Shown here piece by piece: positions 33,312-44,612 of a DNA stretch of 64,000 nucleotides (the stretch's first letter is position 1; every line of letters starts with the position of its first letter). The stretch comes from Hygrophila difformis (lineage: Eukaryota > Streptophyta > Magnoliopsida > Lamiales > Acanthaceae): positions 54,408,902-54,472,901 of the forward strand of contig JAOANR010000003.1 of NCBI GenBank assembly GCA_030278955.1, in the 5' to 3' direction. The translations under genes and the position numbers were made by a program. Below the pieces are notes generated by a model. That model ran no database searches. It saw only the letters and a list, made by a program, of their open reading frames with translations, and was not told the DNA's origin.

Positions 33312-34081
33312 TGTTTTCTTTTCTATACAAGCGCCACATATCAGCCCAGTTTCTTTCTAATCCCAATTTACTTTGGGGCCATGATTATTATCCAAGTCTC
33401 TTGAATAGAAACAGGAAGGCTGTATGGTTAGACAGTGAATGGGGATCAGGGTGCATGGGTTTGAAATTAGCATAAAGTATCTATGTTATCTATGTATGTA
33501 TGTAATATCTCTGTGTGATCATATATAAAACCAGTATCTTAATTATAACGTATCCACCATTCCATGTACCAATTACAATTATTCCGTATGGTTTATAAAT
33601 TATTATGCATTTATGCTACACAAGACAGTACATACTTGATGGATGGGGTTGAATTTTATGGATTAAAAATTGGGTTTTGTGGGTTCTTGAAGGAGTGGTA
33701 GTTAGATGGGAAAAGAGGAATCACAAAGTAGTGACTATCATCTTGACTATTGAATTTGATTCTCTCTGTTGTTTGGCTTCCATTATGGGAAAATAATATG
33801 AGAGATCAATTATTGAATGATGTTTGGTCATTTTCATAGAATGTGATTTGTTTACGAATGTCAGTATTGATGTTATTGTACAACGATATCAAAATATGAG
33901 AACCCGTCGTGAACAATTATAGTTATTTTGATGTAAGAAATTGATATATCATATTCCGTATGACTTTGAATTTTTTTTTTTTTTTAACTTTTACAATTAT
34001 TATTATATTAAAATTAATTATATTAGTTATCGAAAACTGACCTATCGAAGCAGATTTCCTGGATCCGCCACTGATTGTGCC

Positions 34082-34970
34082 CAAAACAAAAATCAAAATT
34101 GAAACTATTCATGAACGTGAATAAACCCAATTGCCCTCTTTTATTTATCAAGTACTATAGCTTTACATTATATATACACAATAACACAGACACACCCCCA
34201 CGCACAGATCATTACATAATTTCGTCCCGAGCAGAAGATTGCCATTGCTTCAATTCAGCTACACAACTGCCAATCAACTGCTTCGAGAAAAATAATGATA
34301 ATCAGGATTATTACAAGGAATGGCTGTGTCCGAATTCTTACCACAACTGCCAATCAACTGTCCAAGGTCTGTCTTAATATTCTGTTCCTGCAGCAGTTTG
34401 TTTTAATATTTCCTTCCTTAGCTTGATCTGATATATAAATATCGTATGTCTGGAAATGGATAATAATAAAGCTTCCACGAGATTGTCATATGATTTCAGA
34501 GATGATAATGATATGTGTTGTGTAGATATTTTAATACTGTATGGCTATCCAACTGATTAACATCCTTACCTTATCATATGACGAATGTTAAAGGGAAGGT
34601 TGGGTCGACCAACCGGTCCTGTGATGCACACATGGGAGGGGTTATGGTACATGACATGTAGGTCCAGTTTAAAATATGATGGTTGTAAAAGTGCAGCCCA
34701 ACTGATTAACATTATTATCTTGAAGTGAATCTCATAAAATGAAATGTTCTCATGTTTTTTATTTTTTATTTTTCTTTGAGTGATAAAATTAATCTCTCTG
34801 TTTAGGAAAGACGTTTTTCATATTGAAATTTTATGAAAGAGATTTTTTAGGTGTTTTTAATTTTTTGTTTGCATTTATATGACTGACCTCGACTGGAAAA
34901 TTATGTTTAAATAACTAGAGCATATCACTGTTGAAACCAACTATTGTTAGTTGTCGGTAATTGTAATGTT
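34082..34970. other. Spacer, no supported gene
   Basis: AT-rich DNA downstream of the hAT-like element. An open frame at 34075-34377 has no family resemblance. Confidence 0.45.
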
Positions 34971-34972
34971 GA

Positions 34973-35048
<76 letters not shown>
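34973..35048. repeat. (ATT)n microsatellite
   Basis: ATT trinucleotide run of about 76 bp, followed directly by a SINE-like tail fragment (GGCATGCTTTCCACTACCC... ACTAAAAAACC to about 35155). Confidence 0.95.
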
Positions 35049-35557
35049 ATAACTATTATTATTCGATTACTCATTCGATCCCTTTACCTTTGTAATTTAT
35101 CTGGCATGCTTTCCACTACCCATTTCATATCTTTATAGATTGTTAAACTAAAAAACCTGCATGTGTGCATAATTTCAACAGTTTCATAATAATATTATTT
35201 CATTTATTTATTTATTAATTTAAATTGATGGTGGCCGTGATCGAGTTGAAAAGCTTGGCACGTTAAATCAAATACTCCATTTGACTTCAATCGCTACTAA
35301 AACAAAAAAAAATACTCCATTTGACTTCAATGGCTACTAAAACAAAAAAAAAAAATACTCCATTTGATTTAATTTTTGCGAGTCAGTGTAACGTAACCAT
35401 GGATGCATGTATTCAATTTGAATTTTAATGAATTAATAATAATTTATGGACTTTATGTTAGAGTTTTTAAATTCATTGATTATTTTGAATCCATATCAAA
35501 TTCGTATGGATTTTGGGATGAGAACTTAGCCAAATGCTTAAATCCCCCAACATCTGG

Positions 35558-35865
35558 GAATGAGGACTTGACTCAGTGATCATGTCTCATAACTTCCAAC
35601 CTTATGGTTGGGAGTTTGATTCCCACCCGGCCCCCTATCCCTCCCTTTTATCTAATTTATAATTTGTGTGGCTTGAGCCCTCACACACCTTCCCACACAT
35701 GAGTGTCAATGTTAACAAAAAAAAATCCCCCGACTTCCAACCATTAGGTTAGATGTTCAACTCCCCCATCCGGCCACATATCTTGTCTGTTTATAATTTG
35801 TATGGCATGCATGGGCTCCCACCACCTATTTCCTAACCTATATAGGCTGTTGAGCAAAAAAATAA
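35558..35865 (+). repeat. Two SINE-like copies in tandem, A-rich tails
   Basis: The first copy (about 35558-35727) has a tRNA-like head with TTGACTCAGTGATC (box A-like) and GGGAGTTTGATTCCC (box B-like), a body with TATAATTTGTGTGGC, and ends AACAAAAAAAA. The second (about 35728-35865) repeats CTTCCAACC, CCGGCC and TATAATTTGTATGGC, and ends GAGCAAAAAAATAAAA. A third tail fragment lies at about 35085-35155. Family not identified. Confidence 0.45.
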
Positions 35866-35959
35866 AAATCATATGGATTCTTTTAAAATTTAATAATCTG
35901 AAAACAATCTTACGCTTTGTGATGATAATATGAAAACAATCTTTTAAAATTCAAAAAAA

Positions 35960-36290
35960 AAATCATATGAATTCTTACCCATAACCCTTGGTGTAATCTT
36001 ACAATCTGAAAACATAAAGTCAAACACTTAAAAATTGATTATCTAATTATTGTGATTTAGAACAACATAAGTTCATCCATACATTTCTATGGCACAATTT
36101 GTCATTACAATTAGATTTTAAAAAAAAAAATCATATGAATTCTTACCCATAACCCTTGGTGTAATCTTACAATCTGAAAATATAAAGTCAAACACTTAAA
36201 AATTGATTATCTAATTATTGTGATTTAGAACAACATAAGTTCATCCATACATTTCTAATATGGCACAATTTGTCATTACAATTATCTGTG
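35960..36290. repeat. Tandem duplication, 168-bp period
   Basis: TCATATGAATTCTTACCCAT begins at 35963 and again at 36131, with about 155 bp nearly identical through TTTGTCATTACAATTA. The copies are separated by an A-rich run. Confidence 0.92.
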
Positions 36291-36573
36291 CTTTGAGCAC
36301 TTTTGCACATCCAAACGCCCTTTAATTAGCTATGCAGCTTTTGTAATTATTATTTATAAGATTTTTTTTCCGCATTCTGCGCATGGGTATTGAACTTTTT
36401 CGCTAATATATAAAAATAATAACAAAATTCATTTAAGAAGGTAAATAATATTGTTTATACGTATCTTTTGGAAAATAGTTTTTGATAAAATATTTTTATC
36501 ATCATTGATAGGGGTGCACACGGTTCGGTTAACCTGGATTTTTTAGATATTTGTATTTGTACTAGAACCGGAC

Positions 36574-39092
36574 TGTAACACCCCGGTTTTGATAACCCAG
36601 GCCGGGATGTCACCGCCACACCTCCGTAGCAAGACACGACTTCTTCGAGCTTGCTAAAGAGATGCAAGGCTAGATATTTCAGAATTTAAAATATTTAAAA
36701 CAGCCCATTCAAAATATATAATGAAAATCATCAACATAATATTATCTAAGTTGCAGCGGAATGTAAAAGAATGTAAATAGGGCCAACATAGCCAAAACAC
36801 GGGTTAAACAGGCCCGTATGCAAGTCATGTAAAGACAAAAAATAAATGTTTCCCAAAATTCCCATGCATGCTCATGCGTAATCCTCATACTCTGAAAAGA
36901 AAAGAGAAACAACGGTTTTGTCAGTATAAACATACTGAGTAAGTTAACCCCTAACATGCAGTAATGGGGTTTCAAAGCCTTTAATTATTTATAAAAAAGA
37001 AGTGAGTTACCTTAAGCAAGATTTTATACACTATATAGAATTAATTCGGCGACCAATAATATTTAAATGCATATTAAAAAGCATGGATTCCAAAAGATCA
37101 TAAATATAACTTTGCAAGGTAAATAAATAAATTCACATAACTTTAAAACACAATTTAATAAGGATTTAATTTAAGTCTCTTAGTTTATTCCCGTTACTAC
37201 CAATCGAGTATCAAGGTTTCATTCTTTTCACGTCCACTAGCCTTACAGATCATCATCCCAGGGCTCTTACGTCCTCTATAGCCTTACGCTCGGGCTCTTA
37301 TGTCCACAAGCCTCAAATCCACATTTCACTAGGGCTCTTACGTCCGCTAGCCATACGCTTGGGCTCTTATGTCCACAAGCCACACAATCAATATTTCACT
37401 AGGGCTCTTACGTCCGCTAGCCATACGCTTGGGCTCTTATGTCCACAAGCCACATAATCAGTGTCCCATATTATCCAACTCGATCCTAGATCACAATGTT
37501 TCAAGAACTTTCGTCTGCTTGTTTAGAAAAGACCAATTTCACAAGATAGGGTTTTACAGTGTCGCTGTTCGCGCTTTCTCATTTAAAAATTCATTTCAAG
37601 GTCAATTGATTTGAAAATTTAATAGTACTTCAAAAACATCTTGACAAACAAGTTCCGTGTTTTAAGTTATTCAAATTGAGGTAAAGAAACGAGTCAAAAA
37701 TTTAAATTTCTCCAAAGACCCTAAGCTGACAGGATTTAGAATGTAGGAGTTTTCATAAATTCGACTTTTGACTCATCAAACGAACTCCAAATTTCACGAA
37801 ATTTTACGGGCATGTTCACGATTTATTTATCTACAATTTTCATGTTTATCACAACTTCTAATTCGACCTAAATCTGGGGTGAAAATAGTCTGTCAACATA
37901 TGAGAATTTGGTAGGAATGGTGGTTAGTCCAGGTCCGTTTTCGGGCAACAAATCTTAAGAAAAATTATGAAAATTTTATGGAATGTAGATCTATGTCTTA
38001 GGAACCTTTTCCAGTTTTAAGTTTTTTCGTTTGAGCACTTTAAAAGGTCCGAAAAATTCAGTCAAAAACGCTGCACACGTGTAGACAGATTTTATTAGGT
38101 TTCTTATTAGATCATTGTTGTTCGGTTGATTTTTAGCCACCAAAACCATAAGTAAGAGTTAACTTACTTGGATTGGATCTACCGCTCTTCGATTTTGATG
38201 TCGTGGCTTCCGGATTCGCCGTTCGTGACCTAGATCCTTCGTACTCCTCTTTCTTGTTCCGAATCGCGGTTTAGAAAAATAAAACGTACCAAGTTAGAGT
38301 TTGTATTAGAATTTCGGATGTAAAATATCGAATACTACGTTACCTCACCCCCCACCTACGCTTCGTCCTTTGTTGTCTTTGCTTCCGACGGCTTAGATCT
38401 AGGGTTTTCGGGTGTTTGGAGTGTGTGTAGAAATTTAAAAGACGTTGAAAGGTGTACAGGACTGATTAAGGGGGGTATTTATAGATTCCAAAGGGGTTTA
38501 AGTCGTCCAAGGTCAGGTATAGAGAGTCTTGGGCCGAAAGGTAAGCAACAAACTCGAAAAATCCGAAATCGGGCGAGAAAATCTCGCAAGGCCGCAACAG
38601 CCGCGACCGGCGCGCCCTTGGCGCGTTTTAGGTCACGCCCCGCACGACGACCACGCCATCCTGGCTTGGACTTCGGTCTGGGCCGGGTCGTGCGATCCGT
38701 CGGGCCTTTTCTCCTCTCTTTCGGAATTCTATCATTCTACATTCTTGGGCTTCAATTTTTCGGGTTATTCTTGGGCTATAAATTCCTATTTTAAATCCAT
38801 TTGGATCTCACTTTAATTTCGTATTTGAAATATTAAGTCCATCGACGTTTAGTTCCCGTGCAATAATTTATCTAATTAAATTATTTTCGACTTCACGGGC
38901 TCTCGGGAATTAAATTTCTTTTTAATCTTTGAATTAAATTCCATTTCTCTTTTTATCTTTATTTCAATTATTCATTTATTTATTTATGTGTTTTATTATT
39001 TATTTATGGGTGACTGATTTCACGGGTATTACAGTCTACCCTCCTTAAGAATCAACTTCGTCCTCGAAGTTGCTGATTTTGCGGGTATTACA
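36574..39092. mobile_element. Solo LTR of a retrotransposon, 2.5 kb
   Basis: It starts TGTAACACCCCGG and ends GGGTATTACA (TG...CA). The flanks are CGGAC and TGGAC, a 5-bp duplication with one difference. No gag or pol is present, so recombination between LTRs probably removed the interior. A candidate TATA (GGTATTTATAGATTCC, about 38474) lies 1.9 kb in. The terminal look resembles Ty3 chromovirus (Tekay/Del) LTRs, but this is a weak assignment. It sits inside the hAT MITE, whose sequence resumes directly after it. Confidence 0.78.
37250..37455. repeat. Tandem 70-bp repeat inside the solo LTR
   Basis: CACTAGGGCTCTTACGTCC starts at 37327 and 37397; each unit includes GGGCTCTTATGTCCACAAGCC. A diverged unit precedes them from about 37255. 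Confidence 0.85.
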
Positions 39093-39289
39093 TGGACGGA
39101 TACTTCATTTAAGTATTTGTATTTGTAACTAGAGTCCTCGGTTAACCGGGAGTTCGGTTTGGATTTGATTTAGCGATTAAGCGATTCGGTTCGAATATTT
39201 TTTCCGTCCCTCTAAAAATATATAATCAAGTTTTCATTTCTTAATTCTTAAGTTTCGTAAATTTTAATTTTGGGTTATTATACTACAAG

Positions 39290-39293
<4 letters not shown>

Positions 39294-39320
<27 letters not shown>
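39294..39320. repeat. (TA)n microsatellite
   Basis: TA dinucleotide run immediately before the Stowaway MITE, whose TA target preference explains the position. Confidence 0.9.
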
Positions 39321-39321
<1 letters not shown>

Positions 39322-39581
39322 TCCCTCCGTTTTTGTATAATTGTAACATTGGTAAATTTGGTACTGTTCACACATGCACTTTAACTTAAAGTTTTTATCA
39401 TAGTTATACAAGTTAAAACATAGCCAAGTGGGATCTTGTTAGATTCGTCTCGTTGAGTAGTTTTTAAATATCGAACTTTTAGAATTTTTACTTATACCGA
39501 ACTTGAGTTATTAATGATTTAAAATGTGTATTGGACTGCGTGCACTGTGGGTCCGTTACAATTTTTAGAACACAGAGGGAG
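39321..39581. mobile_element. Stowaway-like MITE
   Basis: The ends TTCCCTCCGTTTTTGTATAA and, inverted, CTCCCTCTGTGTTCTAAAAA are flanked by TA. The interior (TTATACAAGTTAAAACATAGCC, GTATTGGACTGCGTGCA) matches the other three copies in the window. Confidence 0.85.
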
Positions 39582-40053
39582 TATATAACTATCAAACTCA
39601 GTGATTCTTTTTAGTGTTATCAAAATGTGTTACTATAGTGTAGTGGTGTATTTCAATAATGTGGTGTTCTTAAAGACAAAAAATCAATATTAGCTCATTA
39701 TGGTGACATATTTTGATAATTAGCTCTTTAGCTTTTAATATTTATTTTATTATATACTTAAATAATTAAATAAATAATGATATATATTATTAACATAATT
39801 ATATACCATCAAATATCTATAATATATACAATATATATAACTTTTTAAAATATAATAAATATGTGCGGTTCGGTTCGGTTAATCGGGAAAAAGGTTAAAG
39901 TATTTGTATTTGTATTTGAACCGGATGAATAGTGAAATATAATATTTGTATTTGCTCCGGGGTCCTTAGTTAACTGGAAATTCGGTTCGATTTCGGTTCG
40001 ATTCAGCGGTTCAACGAATCGGTTTGAATTTTTTGCCCACCCTTAATCATTGA

Positions 40054-41140
40054 TGCAAATTGAGAGAAGATACAAATTTTAAAAATTTATACTCAAGTAT
40101 AAAAGGGAAAAATAAACATTTTGGTCATTTAAGTTTGAAAATTTACCAAATTGGTCCTTTCCGTTTCAATTAGAAAAATTGGTCCCTAAGTTTAATAATT
40201 TCTCCAATTTGATCCATATAACATAATTAACCTAATTAATAGCTAAACTATGTCTACATGGCAAGATTAAGTTCAAAATCTTCCAACTTACATATATGGA
40301 TCCCATATCTTAAATGGGTCAAATACACCCACAATCCATTAACCCATCTTTCAAAATCCATTTTCATTTTCTTTCGCAGACCCGTTCATCCCTAACGCAA
40401 TTTCTTAAAAAAAAAAACCCTCTGTCAAGATCTCTCTCATTTTTTTCCTCTCTTGCGACCCCGAAGAATTCGAGGGTTTTCCGTTCGCTGCTGCAAATCT
40501 TAAGAGCGCCTGCTTCAACACACAATCATTCTCGCCTCTTGATTTATCCATTTATTTCCAGATCTGGCGTTTCCATCTCCAAAATCCACACATTGATATG
40601 TCAGCAATCATGACGGCCGCCAACGACCCGACTCCCGATCACAATGAAATAAGCCCTTACGAGTTACGATATTGGGTTTTTGTTATTGGTTTTTTTTACA
40701 TTTAATTACTTATTATGACTATTCGTTGATTGGTAGGCAACATGTTATGGCTCTCTTGGTTACTAACTTGCAAGAACAAAAGGATGGAAAATAAAGATAA
40801 AGATAGGGAAGCAAAACCGCAACAAGAATCGTCGGGGGAAGCAACCAAGGTGTTCAAAACCTTGACCTCATCCCAATCCTTCCATCAAGCCTCGGTTTGA
40901 TGATCAACAATGGTAGCCTCAAGCCAAGTTGATGAATGTTCCCAAGCAAACATACAAAGAGTGTGTGAGAGTGTGGGTAAGCTCACAAATGATCTTTGAA
41001 GAGAAAATAGATAATTTCATTCAAGCAAAGATATCTTACAAGTGTTTGGGAGGTCATATATATAGACCTCACTTCAAAAGCGCAAAGAAAATACATGAGA
41101 AACTAGCAATAACAGACAAATTGGCATCCGTGTGACTGGT
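40054..41140. other. TE-derived spacer, no intact gene
   Basis: Words such as TTTGGTCATTTAAG and AAATTGGTCCCTAAG at 40115-40200 recur in plant repeats. An ORF at 40314-40613 and a short Met-initiated stretch at 40598 (MSAIMTAANDPTPDHNEISP) show no family I recognise. From about 40780 the sequence looks like the edge of another retroelement, cut by the Athila-like insertion at 41961. Confidence 0.4.
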
Positions 41141-41142
41141 CG

Positions 41143-41500
41143 TCGCAAGACTAAAGCCACGTCGCAAGAGGTAGTCTTGTGACGTACTCACGTCGCGAAA
41201 GGGGGTCTTGCGACGTGAGCTGCCTTCTCTTCTCTTAGTTGTGGCACGTCGCAAAAGATGGTTTCGCGACGGGTTCTCGGCTTGCGACAGGCTCATGTCT
41301 TGCGACGGACAGGGGTTTCGAGACGGGAGGCTTCCTTCACAATTTGGCACGTCGCAAAAGGGGGTTTCACGAAGTGAGCCTTGCGACGGGTCTGAGGCTT
41401 GCGACGTGAACTTGAGTCTTGCAACGGCCCTGGTCTGGCGACGTGCAGAAGTCTTGCGACGGATAAGAGTCTTGCAACGTGCAGGAGTCTTGCGACGGGG
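41143..41500. repeat. CGTCGCAAGA / TCTTGCGACG array
   Basis: About nineteen copies of a CGTCGC/GCGACG-centred word within 360 bp, in both orientations (first mostly CGTCGCAA, later mostly CTTGCGACG). It gives spurious ORFs on both strands. Confidence 0.85.
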
Positions 41501-42289
41501 TCCTGTTGCTTTAATTCTTTGAGTGGGCTCCACCATACTTGTCTTATTTATTACATGCCTATATGATAATACTGAATAAGCAAATATTATCCGACCATCT
41601 TCCGACTTCGACCAAAATTTGTCCGGCGACCGGCGGCGGCTCCGGCTGGCCTCCGGCCAACTTCCGGCCAATTTTCCGGCAAGCTCCGATTGGTCTTCCG
41701 GTGAAGCCTTCGTGATTCCGACAACCTTCTGATGACCCTCCGACGACGGCAATGGCTTTCTACATCAAAATCGGGGAATCCACAACTGGATTCCATCTGC
41801 GTCCTTCAATTTAGTCAGGTCTTTTCTACCCTTGTCCGACTGGATCGGTAAATCGGTTTGGTTGATCCAGATTTTTACGCCATCCTCTCCCCCTTTAAAA
41901 GCTTTGGACTCTAAAGCGGGAAGAGTCATTAGTCGAGATGAATCAATCGTGCGGGATAAATGATAATGGCCAAAATTGTCCATTATTTCCAATCCATTTC
42001 CATGTCTGAGACGGACATTTTGATCGTATTCCCATCTTATTTTAATAAGAAAGCAGTTGAATTCGACAGATTGATGCAAGTTTGTAAAAATATTAAACTG
42101 GTAATGAAAGACACAAAATATGCAATTTTAATTGCATTTGTGTTAGAAAAATCCAAAAACATGAAAAAAGGAAAAAGAAAAGAAAAAGGAATGAAAAGAT
42201 GGGCAAAAGAATAAGATAGCCCACAAAAATAAAAAAGATGGGAAAAAGAATGAAAATCCCACAATCTGAAATTTTGGTTTAAGTGCTGA

Positions 42290-44230
42290 AGATCAATTCG
42301 GTCTATAAGCAATTCGACCTAAATCGAATTGCTCAGTAGATCGAATTGCTGAAAGAAAGAAGAAAGGAGAAGTGTTGAGGAAGAGAAGAGCAACCAATTC
42401 GGTCTAGGCAATTCGGTCTAAACCTAATTGACCCCTAGACCGAATTGCACCATGAAAGGAAAGAAGACTTTGAGCAAAACAGAAAAGAATGAGTTCGATC
42501 TATGCAGTTCGGTCTAGGCCGAATTGATTGCATAGATCGAATTGCTTTAAAGCAAGGAAGCCAAACATGAACCATCTTCAATTCGACAGGGCTAATTCGG
42601 TCTACCCATAGACCGAATTGATGGATGACTACCACATTCCAGTTCAAGATCAAGAAGGAAGACCTCATACAATTCGAATTGCATCAATTCGATCTAAACC
42701 GAATTGCATGAGGAGACCGAATCACATTCAAAGTACAGCTGAGCACGTGAGAAATGCATGATGGGCCTAGGGTTTCAAAAAGAAGTATAAAAGCTGACCT
42801 TCCTCAACAAAAATCAGAGACACAAACACATTTGGACAGTTTGCTGGGAGACAAAAAGAAGGAGCAGAAGGTTCTTCACCCCTTAAGGGTTAGGTAGGTA
42901 GTGTAGTTTAGTTAGTTTGTTTTTCATGTTTGTAATGTAGTTTTATTGCTTTTGAGCTTAGTCTTTGTCTCATAGAAGCTGGTTACCACCCTTACTGTAG
43001 CCATTTCCATAAACTTTAAATGCTTTGTAGTTAGAATGAACCCTACCTTCAAGCTAATGAATGGTTTAGGGTTATTTACAGCTTTCCAGTGTCAATACAA
43101 GAAAGAATCCAGAAATGGGTTTTCATTTCGAGTGTTTGGCATCTATTTAATGCTTTCCTTAGCAATAATGGTAGAATGTTTGTTTGTTTCAACTAGGTTG
43201 CATTTATTATGTCCTAGTTGACTTGCATTCTCAATAAATGTATGCGAATGGGTTTTTGGCATGGTTTACACCTTAGAGATTCAAATAAGTGCTCTTAGGT
43301 TTTAGACAATCTTAGGCTTGTTAGAGTTATTTTTCTGCTTCTCAGTTACTGTTTTAGTCTTTCTTTTCTCTCGTGAGCTTATTGTTGCCTTAGATAATGT
43401 AGGTGTTCTTAATTTTTGAGCATGTATTCTTGCTCTGTTCAGTAGATGCTTAAGTTCTTGACCTTTGATTGCTTGTTTGTAGTTTTGAGGTATGATTCAT
43501 GCCAATGCCTGTTAGCCACATAACCTAGGGCTATTCTCCTTAAAACACTCATTAGTGTGGCTGTGAGGTGACATTGATGTGAAATGAAGGATTTGGTAAA
43601 TCTTATTCATCATAAACCACACAATGTAAACCAACCCTGCACTTATGAGAGATAGACATGCAATTCGATTTGAGGTGGTTCGGTCTACACCGAATTGTCG
43701 ATGAGAACGGGATTGCATGGCAAAAATATTTGTTAAATGCATCACTTGAAAATTTATATGCAATTCGATCTAGGTAATTCGGTCTATACCGAATTATCCA
43801 TGAGACCGAATTGCATAGCAAAAATTATTGTCTCCATGTGGTTCTTTAAGCAATTCGGTCTAGGTAATTCGGTTTAGGTCGACTTACTCATCTAGACCGA
43901 ATTGGCCTTGGAAACCACATTGTATGCATTTCACCCCTCATGCCTTAGTTTATTTTATTTGTTCTACCAATTCGAATTGTTAATTCGGTCTAAACCGAAT
44001 TGACTTAGCAATTCGAATTACCCTCATTTTGGGGTAAATGCCTTAGCCAATTTTAGTGAAGGAATGACTTCATCAATTCGAATTGTCCAATTCGGTCTAG
44101 ACCGAATTGCCTGACAATTCGAATTAGAGGATGCTTCATGACTTTACAATGATTAATTGGGTATGGTGTTACTTCATACTTCATGCATACCCAATTCGGT
44201 CTCTTTTGCACTTTGCCCAATAGACCGAAT
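42290..44230. repeat. AATTCGGTCTA/TAGACCGAATT palindrome array in the 5' LTR
   Basis: Dozens of half-sites AATTCGGTCTA and TAGACCGAATT, often as full palindromes such as CAATTCGGTCTAGACCGAATTG (44088), or as hairpins with short loops, plus CAATTCGAATTG variants. They cluster at 42290-42725, 43655-43905 and 43968-44230. The same motif recurs at 53545-54165 and in the 3' LTR. Confidence 0.92.
42786..42793 (+). promoter_or_regulatory. TATA box of the 5' LTR
   Basis: TATAAAAG about 825 bp into the LTR. Transcription would be expected to start about 30 bp downstream. An identical box lies at the same offset in the 3' LTR. Confidence 0.7.
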
Positions 44231-44473
44231 TGCTTTCTTCCTTCTATTTTTAAAACTCCAAAAATATTTTATTTCAAGAGTTGTGTAAGTTGCATGGGTG
44301 TATTGGGCCAAGGCTCACCACATCTAGTTTTATCCATTACACATCTCAAACCATTAGTGTCTATTTATTGTGTGATTAACACTCACACAATACCAAAAAC
44401 ATTTTCTTAATCTTGTTTGTTTTCCCCTTCATTGTGTATGAATGGGTAATAAGAATTATCACAGATCAATGTT

Positions 44474-44612
44474 GGCGAAAAGGTCCCTTCACCGGGATAA
44501 CGATTAGCTCGTCTTCTGTGTATTAATTATTACTCGTTATTTTGCATGGTCTGATTAGTGGTTGGTGGAAGCTACGGCGAAAAGGTCCCTTCACGGGGAT
44601 AACGATTAGTCA
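44474..44612. repeat. Direct repeat in LTR, 102-bp period
   Basis: GGCGAAAAGGTCCCTTCAC followed by GGGATAACGATTAG occurs at 44474 and 44576. Confidence 0.85.

Larger units (their letters stand above)
25728..34073. mobile_element. Large hAT-like element (8.3 kb) with 8-bp target duplication
   Basis: The ends CAATGGCGAATCTAGTA and, inverted, CAGTGGCGGATCCAGGA match at 13 of 17 positions, mostly differing by transitions. They are flanked by a perfect ATTGTGCC at 25720-25727 and 34074-34081. No hAT transposase domain was found inside, so it is non-autonomous or decayed. The interior holds a possible small spliced ORF, GGGACGGTC repeats, telomere-like repeats, a degenerate satellite, and nested hAT and CACTA insertions. 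The unit is inferred from the ends and duplication. Confidence 0.7.
36509..40045. mobile_element. hAT-type MITE, split by a solo LTR and a Stowaway MITE
   Basis: The outer ends TAGGGGTGCACACGG and TTGCCCACCCTTA are inverted, flanked by ATCATTGA at 36501-36508 and 40046-40053. The remaining sequence (GGTTCGGTTAAC, TATTTGTATTTGTA words at both ends) is about 0.75 kb once the nested insertions at 36574-39092 and 39321-39581 are removed. Confidence 0.85.

Noticed and set aside
33144..33404. Poly-Phe ORF that looks like a membrane protein
   Set aside because: Product of the poly-T tract.
41069..41752. Minus-strand ORF of 227 codons
   Set aside because: Arises from the CGTCGC/GCGACG repeat array; Arg/Ser-rich and without conserved domain.
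41960..42214. ORF repeated at 61665-62048
   Set aside because: Identical in both LTRs and spans the LTR start; LTR sequence, not a gene.
42290..44230. Palindrome array considered as a CRISPR-like array
   Set aside because: Plant LTR sequence, irregular spacing, no unique equal-length spacers and no cas genes.
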